Assembly: GCA_022361135.1 (NCBI GenBank)
Contig: JAKSBM010000832.1
Span: 1 to 10,273 of the forward strand
From: Desulfobacterales bacterium
GTDB taxonomy: Bacteria; Desulfobacterota; Desulfobacteria; Desulfobacterales; Desulfobacteraceae
Direction: 5' to 3'
Length of the DNA stretch: 10,273 bases
The notes beneath the pieces are model-generated. The model was given only the letters and a program-made list of their open reading frames with translations, did not search any database and was not told the DNA's origin. Below are positions 5,534 to 10,273 of this stretch, in pieces. Position numbers and translations under genes: made by a program. Each line of letters opens with the position of its first letter. Positions within the stretch are counted from its first letter, which is position 1.

Positions 5534-7431
5534 CAACGCGCCGGGGATTTAAGCCAGGTCCGGCACCAGGTTTCCAGAACCAGTAATTGCCAGATGATAC
5601 GATGATTGTCCCGTTTACCGCCCAGATGTTCGGCCAGGATGTTTTCCACCCCATCCCCATTGAAATAATTGCGGATCCAGGCAGAAGAATCCGTGAGTAC
5701 GGCCCGGGAATAATCGGCCAATTGATTCTGGAACATCAATTTCAACGGGGTAGGGAACCCCATCTTTTTCCTGTGAATAATATTTTCAGGCAAAATACCG
5801 GCCATCATCTTTTTCAATAAAAACTTATTGGAGCCCCGATGAATTTTGTATTTCACCGGGAGGTTGGCCGCGAACTCCACCATGCGATAGTCCAGGAAGG
5901 GCACCCGGAGCTCCAGGGAAGCAGCCATGCTCATGCGGTCGGCCTTGATCAGAAGATCATCCACCAGCCAGGTTTTGGTATCAAAATAGAGCATGCGATT
6001 CAGGGAATGGGCCGAACTGTTTCTTTGGAAAAGGGCGGCCTCAAAATCACCCGCATCCCGATTCAATTCCCCAAGTTGGGCTTTGAAATCCCTGCGGTAA
6101 AGTCGATCCTTTACTTCGCCATCATAGGTTGAAATCCCCTTGTAGCGATGCTCCAGGGGCAATGCCCCCAGGGCCAGATACTTGCGGATTTTACTGCCCG
6201 GGTTGAACAGACGGCGTGAAATCCGGGACATGGCACCGGCCAGATTTCCGCCAACCAGGGCATGGTAGCGGTTAATGGCGGCCATGTATCGATAGAAATC
6301 ATAGCCGGCAAAGATTTCGTCCGATCCTTCGCCGGAAAGGACCACGGTCACATGATCCCGGGCCAGCTTGGAAATGAAATAGAGGGAAATGGCCGCAGAT
6401 TCCGTGACCGGTTCATCCATGTATTTCACATAATCGGGGATGAAATCCTGGAATGCCTCCGGGGTGACGAAAAATTCATGGTGGTCGGTGTGAAAGAGCT
6501 TGGCCACCTGGCGGGCATAGGGGGTTTCATTGAACCCCTTGCCCAGATCATAGGCCACGGAAAATGTTTTCAAAGGCTTTTCCAGGCGCGGGGCCAATAG
6601 GCCCACCACGGCGCTGGAGTCCAACCCACCGGAAAGAAAAACCCCAAGGGGGACATCGCTGCGGAGCCTGAGATCAATGGCGGAATTCAAAAGCTCCCGC
6701 CCCTGTTCCACATAATAGTCCAACCCCATATCCCGGGATCCGTCAAATTCAAAATCCCAATAGGACCAGCTTTCTGCCCGTCCTGAATCCACATCCACCA
6801 CCATGGCATGGCCGGGCAAAAGGCGCTCCATGCCCTTGAAAAGCGAAGATGAACCCGGCACATAGCCGTAGCCCATGTAGGCATCCAATCGACTGATATC
6901 CATCTCCGGCGGCGTATCCAGAACCGCCAATATGGATTTGACCTCCGAGGCAAAGTAAAAACAATTATCCGGGGAGATATAATAGTAGAGGGGTTTGATC
7001 CCCAACCGGTCCCGGGATAAAAAAACCTGATTCCGGGTTTTGTCGTAGAGTGCGAAGGCCCACATGCCGTTGAAATGCTTCAGGCAATCCCGCCCCCATT
7101 CCCGGTATGCGGCCAAAATGACCTCTGTGTCGGTTCCGGTCTTAAAGCGGTGGCCCAATTGCTCCAGCCGGCTTCTGATTTCAAGGAAGTTATAGACCTC
7201 CCCGTTGTAGGAAATAATTTGAAGTCCGTCATGGGACGCCATGGGCTGGGCACCTGCCTGGCTCACATCAAGGATGCTCAGCCGGCGGTGGGCAAAGCCA
7301 ACCCCATGGTCGGAATCATGGAAATATCCCTGGCCGTCGGGCCCCCGGTGGGGAATGGGCTCCCCCATGGCCTTAACCATTTGGGGAAGGTCGGGTTTTC
7401 CATATCCGATGACGCCTGCAATGCCGCACAT
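5533..7431 (-). CDS. Asparagine synthase-type glutamine amidotransferase (glycan cluster type)
   Basis: This 632-residue protein has the full two-domain plan of glutamine-hydrolysing asparagine synthetases. The N-terminal class II glutaminase domain starts MCGIAGVIG with the nucleophile Cys2 exposed after Met removal, and shows HRGPDGQG (28-35), HRRLSILD (48-55), SYNGEVYN (74-81) and GTDTE (99-103). The ATP-binding domain has the PP-loop SGGLDSS (267-273), LSGEGSDEIFAGY (365-377) and KADRMSMAASLELRVPFLD (496-514). All recognisable catalytic elements are intact. In polysaccharide loci, and in the exosortase-associated amidotransferase group, such enzymes are thought to amidate a sugar acid or a precursor rather than make free asparagine. 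That role is inferred here from the neighbours; plain AsnB activity is the alternative. The start is one base after the upstream glycosyltransferase stop, and the nearest AGGAG is rather far away (12 bases), suggesting translational coupling. Confidence 0.95.
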   Translation of the reverse strand: MCGIAGVIGYGKPDLPQMVKAMGEPIPHRGPDGQGYFHDSDHGVGFAHRRLSILDVSQAGAQPMASHDGLQIISYNGEVYNFLEIRSRLEQLGHRFKTGTDTEVILAAYREWGRDCLKHFNGMWAFALYDKTRNQVFLSRDRLGIKPLYYYISPDNCFYFASEVKSILAVLDTPPEMDISRLDAYMGYGYVPGSSSLFKGMERLLPGHAMVVDVDSGRAESWSYWDFEFDGSRDMGLDYYVEQGRELLNSAIDLRLRSDVPLGVFLSGGLDSSAVVGLLAPRLEKPLKTFSVAYDLGKGFNETPYARQVAKLFHTDHHEFFVTPEAFQDFIPDYVKYMDEPVTESAAISLYFISKLARDHVTVVLSGEGSDEIFAGYDFYRYMAAINRYHALVGGNLAGAMSRISRRLFNPGSKIRKYLALGALPLEHRYKGISTYDGEVKDRLYRRDFKAQLGELNRDAGDFEAALFQRNSSAHSLNRMLYFDTKTWLVDDLLIKADRMSMAASLELRVPFLDYRMVEFAANLPVKYKIHRGSNKFLLKKMMAGILPENIIHRKKMGFPTPLKLMFQNQLADYSRAVLTDSSAWIRNYFNGDGVENILAEHLGGKRDNHRIIWQLLVLETWCRTWLKSPAR

Positions 7432-7432
7432 T

Positions 7433-8560
7433 TTAGTGAATCACTCCTTTTTCACGGGCCAGGGTAAGGTAGAGGTCCTGGTATTGCCGGGCCATCTGCG
7501 CCACGGAATAGGTTTCCCTAACCTGGTTAAATCCATTTTCCACCATGGGTATGGCGGCTTGGGGCCGATCCAGGATGTCCTGGATGGCTCGCCCCAGGGC
7601 ATCGGCATGGGGGGGAACCTCCACACCGGTATCTCCGTTCACAACAAAACCGGCGGCGTTGGCCGGTTGGGTGATCACAATGGGGGTACCGGCGGCGGCC
7701 GCCTCCAGCAGGGCCAGGGGAAGCCCCTCGGAATGGGAACAAAGCACAAAAAGGTCGGCCAGGGATAACAGCACTGGGATATTATCGCAGCTCCCCAGAA
7801 AGGAAACCCGGCCTTCCAAACCCAGGGAAGCGGTGATCCCCTGGAGACGCTTTTCATCCGGCCCCTCCCCTGCCAACAAAAGATGGGTGTCGGGCAACCG
7901 ATCCCGGTAAAGGGCAAAGGCATTCAATAAAAGCTCAAGATTTTTCACCGGCACCAGGCGGGCCACGCACAGAAGAACCCGGGACTCCGGGGACAGGCCC
8001 AATTCCTTTTTCAGCGCGCCATGGTCTGACCTTGGGGGCAGTTCATCGGGTACGGGGATCCCATTGGGAATGACCCTTAACCCCTGTTGGGAAAAACCAT
8101 CTCCCAGACAGCTTTCAAAGAGGGATTGACTGACGGTGATCCATTGATCCGTCATTTTAAACAGAACTTTTTTCTCCCATATTCTGCGCCGTTTGGAGGC
8201 CACCCGGTGACGGCTGTGCTCCGTGGTGATACAGACAGGAACCCTGGCCAAAAAAGCGGCGATCCCTGCATAGAAATGGGCGGCCTGGTTATGGGTATGG
8301 ACAATATCGATTCCTTCCCTTTTGAAACGAGCTGCCAAACTCAAAATCAATTTCCAATCCAGCCCGGGCTTCCGCTTTTCACAAAAGGTTTTAAATCCCT
8401 TTCCTTCAACGCGGGGCAATAAATCCCCCGGATAATCGAGGCATCCCACCCCTATGTCAAAGCGGCTGCGGTCAAGGGATTGAATTAAATTCAAAATGCA
8501 ATGTTCCAAGCCGCCAACACCCATGCTCAGGGTCAGGTGTGCTAGCTTGATCGGCGCCAT
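7433..8560 (-). CDS. GT4-family glycosyltransferase, PEP-CTERM/exosortase-associated-like
   Basis: The 375-residue product is a GT-B glycosyltransferase. Its N-terminus, KLAHLTLSMGVGGLEHCILNL (5-25), carries the GGLE-xxxxNL pattern I associate with sugar transferases of PEP-CTERM/exosortase-A systems. Further on are VHTHNQAAHFYAGIAA (87-102), TTEHSRHR (112-119), VIPNGI (163-168), VARLVPVKNLELLLNAFA (199-216), LLAGEGPDE (228-236) and an intact EX7E from E278 to E286 in CSHSEGLPLALLEAAAAGTP. It should act at the cytoplasmic membrane face on a nucleotide sugar. Its start overlaps the end of the ligase gene by 19 bases, with GGAAGGG five bases ahead of the ATG inside the ligase coding region, and its stop is one base from the amidotransferase start. 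The exosortase-type label rests on remembered family resemblance, not on a search. The GT4 assignment itself is firm. Confidence 0.93.
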   Translation of the reverse strand: MAPIKLAHLTLSMGVGGLEHCILNLIQSLDRSRFDIGVGCLDYPGDLLPRVEGKGFKTFCEKRKPGLDWKLILSLAARFKREGIDIVHTHNQAAHFYAGIAAFLARVPVCITTEHSRHRVASKRRRIWEKKVLFKMTDQWITVSQSLFESCLGDGFSQQGLRVIPNGIPVPDELPPRSDHGALKKELGLSPESRVLLCVARLVPVKNLELLLNAFALYRDRLPDTHLLLAGEGPDEKRLQGITASLGLEGRVSFLGSCDNIPVLLSLADLFVLCSHSEGLPLALLEAAAAGTPIVITQPANAAGFVVNGDTGVEVPPHADALGRAIQDILDRPQAAIPMVENGFNQVRETYSVAQMARQYQDLYLTLAREKGVIH

Positions 8561-9867
8561 TGCTGCCCTTCCACTTCCATTTTATTCTGCTCCATTTGCC
8601 GGGTCACCACCTCTCTTTCCATCAGGTAAATATAAGCCACGGCAATGCCGGAAAGCCAGTATATGGGCTCATAAAACAAGCGATTGACAAAGGTGGCGCA
8701 GACCAGCAGCCCGGTCATGCTCACCTGTACCGCATAGATATCCTCCAGAATCCATGGTCGAGGATGTCTTCGATAATATCTGGCCACCTTTCCCATGCGC
8801 CAATAAAAAAGTGCGAGAATCAGAACAAAGGGCGTGGTAACCACCAGCCCCCCTTCCCCCAGCACCTGCAGCCAGATACTATGGGCCACATGCCCCAGTT
8901 CCCCCCAATTCAACCCTTCCTTATAATATCCCATGTAATAACGGAAATTCCCCATGCCGCAGCCGGCCAGGGGCATGTTCTGGAAGGTTTCCAGGGCAAG
9001 GGACCAGGATGCAAGGCGACTTTCAGCCGAGGCCCGGTCCCGGGTGTCTGCAATTTCATCGTGGTTAAAAATCCCACCAATTCGGGACATATAATAATCG
9101 GTGACAAAGGGGGCAATGGCAATCACCATCCCCACGAATCCAATGGCGATATATTTGCGGTACTCCTTGTAAAAGAAGAAAAAGGCAACACCCTGGACGG
9201 CCAGCCCCAGAAATGCCCCCCGGGAACCGGTGATAATGATGGACATGATCATGCCAAAGGCACCAATGGCCGCTCCAATTCGGATCCAGACATTGCCCTT
9301 CATGACCCTACGGATGACAAAGGGCATCAAAAGGACCAGGGCCCCGGCAAAATGATTACTATCACTGATGACTCCGCCCCCGAAATTCTCAAACCGATAA
9401 TCAAACCGGTGTCTCAAATCCCAACAGCGATACACCAGCCAGGCCGCGCTGACCACCTGGGCATCAATGAAAAGGCGGATCTTGTCCTCGGTGTCCAGAA
9501 TATTGATGATGAGGATATAAAAGACGATGAACTTAAAGAACATGTTCATCTTATGGTATACAAATTCCGTATTTATGGCATTGGTGGTGCCCAAAAACAT
9601 ACCCGCAAGCATGGCCAACAGGAGCCAGACTTCCATGGGCCACCGACCAAACTTGGGTGTATATCTGGAATTGATGATGTAATTCAGCAGGGCCCAGATG
9701 GAAAGCATCAAGGGCAACCTCAGGGGCTCAATGATTTCAGGGGAAAGTTGCTGGGGGGTAATATGGGTAAAGAGGCTGAATGCGGCAATTCCCCAGATGG
9801 GATCCATGAAAAGGGTACCAGCAAACCCCACAAAACAAATGCCCAGGGCAAAAATTAATTTTAACAT
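8542..9867 (-). CDS. O-antigen ligase/polymerase-like membrane protein (exosortase-A-associated O-glycosylation ligase-like)
   Basis: This 441-residue protein has roughly eleven or twelve hydrophobic segments and one large polar loop (about 257-340), the layout of the Wzy/WaaL superfamily. The Wzy_C-type core is visible as TGSRGAFLGLAVQG (213-226), ESRLASWSLALETFQNMPLAG (282-302), GMGNFRYYM (304-312) and VAHSIWLQVLGEGG (327-340). R216 and H329 correspond to the Arg and His that matter in WaaL-type ligases. The N-terminal stretch MDPIWGIAAFSLFTHITPQQL (21-41) resembles the DUF5935 region of the putative O-glycosylation ligases found with exosortase A. It should act in the inner membrane, moving a lipid-linked glycan onto a growing chain or carrier on the periplasmic side. 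The start has AAGG about five bases upstream. The hydrophilic tail (417-441) overlaps the next gene by 19 bases. Whether it ligates or polymerises is open. Confidence 0.9.
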   Translation of the reverse strand: MLKLIFALGICFVGFAGTLFMDPIWGIAAFSLFTHITPQQLSPEIIEPLRLPLMLSIWALLNYIINSRYTPKFGRWPMEVWLLLAMLAGMFLGTTNAINTEFVYHKMNMFFKFIVFYILIINILDTEDKIRLFIDAQVVSAAWLVYRCWDLRHRFDYRFENFGGGVISDSNHFAGALVLLMPFVIRRVMKGNVWIRIGAAIGAFGMIMSIIITGSRGAFLGLAVQGVAFFFFYKEYRKYIAIGFVGMVIAIAPFVTDYYMSRIGGIFNHDEIADTRDRASAESRLASWSLALETFQNMPLAGCGMGNFRYYMGYYKEGLNWGELGHVAHSIWLQVLGEGGLVVTTPFVLILALFYWRMGKVARYYRRHPRPWILEDIYAVQVSMTGLLVCATFVNRLFYEPIYWLSGIAVAYIYLMEREVVTRQMEQNKMEVEGQQWRRSS

Positions 9868-9885
9868 AGACCTTACTCTTGTTTG

Positions 9886-9914
9886 GTTATGATCCGTTGG
9901 GGCGATCTTCCCAA
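9886..9914 (-). promoter_or_regulatory. Weak candidate promoter ahead of the ligase gene
   Basis: In the 170-base gap between the flippase stop and the ligase start (10037-9868), the minus strand has TTGGGA (9914-9909), a 17-base spacer and CATAAC (9891-9886), each matching four of six consensus bases. A GGGGC/GCCCC inverted repeat (9899-9903 and 9920-9924) overlaps it. The gap shows no ops/JUMPstart-type element, no convincing terminator and no small gene. The promoter is only a candidate. Confidence 0.25.
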
Positions 9915-10037
9915 AAAGTGCCCCACAAGGGTAAACAATTCAAGGAAAACAAGGATGGATGAGATGAAAACACGAGGTGGCTCATTAATCCAAGCTTACC
10001 AGATTTTCCCGGACAACGAAAAAAATTTATCCAACCT

Positions 10038-10273
10038 TTAACGGAAAAACGACCATATATCACGCAATTGCCTCCGATTAAAGGCCAATTGCAACCCCGT
10101 ATAAATCACAACTCCCGCCAGGATGGAACAGGCAAGCTTTACGGACAAGCCCAAACCCGACCAAACGTGGCCGCTTCCCACCACCACCAGGGCGACCATG
10201 GCCCCACTGCAAACCAAAAAAGGAAAAATCTGTTTCCAGACCTCATGGTAGCGAAACAGAAAATATCCCGTGG
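10038..10273 (-). CDS. Wzx-like polysaccharide flippase, C-terminal fragment
   Basis: A minus-strand frame enters from the right edge and stops with TAA at 10040-10038, giving 77 visible residues. It holds two long hydrophobic helices (around IFPFLVCSGAMVALVVV and SVKLACSILAGVVIYTGLQLA) joined by a short loop, and ends in a basic tail (FNRRQLRDIWSFFR). This matches the last two helices and tail of MOP-superfamily exporters: Wzx-type oligosaccharide flippases, where the final helix commonly runs into GxxxY and then a basic end. The place directly upstream of an O-antigen ligase and glycosyltransferases fits a flippase that moves lipid-linked glycans across the inner membrane. Because only the C-terminus is seen, another multi-helix membrane protein cannot be ruled out. 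Confidence 0.68.
   Translation of the reverse strand, partial: TGYFLFRYHEVWKQIFPFLVCSGAMVALVVVGSGHVWSGLGLSVKLACSILAGVVIYTGLQLAFNRRQLRDIWSFFR

Noticed and set aside
5520..5660. 47-residue N-terminal extension of the GT4 protein that starts at 5519
   Set aside because: It overlaps the last 128 bases of the amidotransferase gene, has no resemblance to GT4 N-termini, and the ATG at 5519 has its own ribosome binding site and begins the conserved first strand.
7435..7445. Eleven-base palindrome AGTGAATCACT at the GT/amidotransferase junction
   Set aside because: It is too short, with a one-base centre, to form a stable RNA hairpin, and it lies in the last codons of a gene inside an operon, so an operator role is unlikely.
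8560..9858. 432-codon open frame on the plus strand opposite the ligase gene
   Set aside because: The minus-strand gene has clear family motifs and membrane helices, while the plus-strand product is a low-complexity Gly/His/Pro-rich sequence with no known motif. Scarcity of codons that read as stops on the opposite strand explains the open frame.
9868..10037. JUMPstart/ops antitermination element ahead of the glycan genes
   Set aside because: No GGCGGTAG-type core was seen on either strand in the gap, and the true start of the cluster lies outside the window.
10034..10086. CCTTTAA/TTAAAGG repeat around the flippase stop with a nearby T run as a terminator
   Set aside because: The arms are AT-rich, about 36 bases apart, and the T run does not directly follow the stem, so it does not meet the form of an intrinsic terminator.

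Overview
The window looks like a piece of a Gram-negative bacterial chromosome with moderate GC. The probable source is a sulfate-reducer-like member of the Desulfobacterota; this rests only on gene content and general codon style, so it is a tentative guess. Every supported gene lies on the minus strand, so transcription runs from high to low coordinates.

Region A (about 10273 down to 1309) is a polysaccharide or surface-glycan gene cluster. In transcription order it holds: the C-terminal end of a Wzx-like flippase (10273-10038, cut by the window edge); a 170-base spacer; a Wzy/WaaL-type O-antigen ligase or polymerase resembling the exosortase-A-associated type (9867-8542); a GT4 glycosyltransferase resembling the PEP-CTERM/exosortase-associated sugar transferases (8560-7433); a full-length asparagine-synthase-type amidotransferase (7431-5533); two more GT4 glycosyltransferases (5519-4278 and 4287-3109); an unrecognised 470-residue exported protein (3093-1681); and, after 97 bases, a 67-residue two-helix membrane protein (1583-1380). 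A strong intrinsic terminator follows at 1351-1309. From the ligase to the exported protein the genes overlap or lie within 15 bases of one another, as in one translationally coupled operon. The likely scheme is that the glycosyltransferases build a lipid-linked glycan in the cytoplasm, the amidotransferase amidates a precursor or sugar, Wzx flips the product, the ligase polymerises it or attaches it to a carrier, and the exported protein acts on the finished glycan in the envelope. No exosortase or PEP-CTERM substrate is visible here, so the link to exosortase systems rests on family resemblance alone.

Region B (about 1295 down to 1) is a separate transcription unit: a TetR/AcrR regulator (1200-559) followed 4 bases later by a classical short-chain dehydrogenase (554 to beyond the left edge). 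It has its own promoter with a perfect -35 hexamer, and a perfect 7-1-7 palindrome sits against the -10 element, as expected for an autoregulated TetR operon.

No RNA genes, CRISPR arrays, insertion sequences or integration sites were seen. The most distinctive unknowns are the exported 470-residue protein and the small membrane protein at the end of the glycan cluster.
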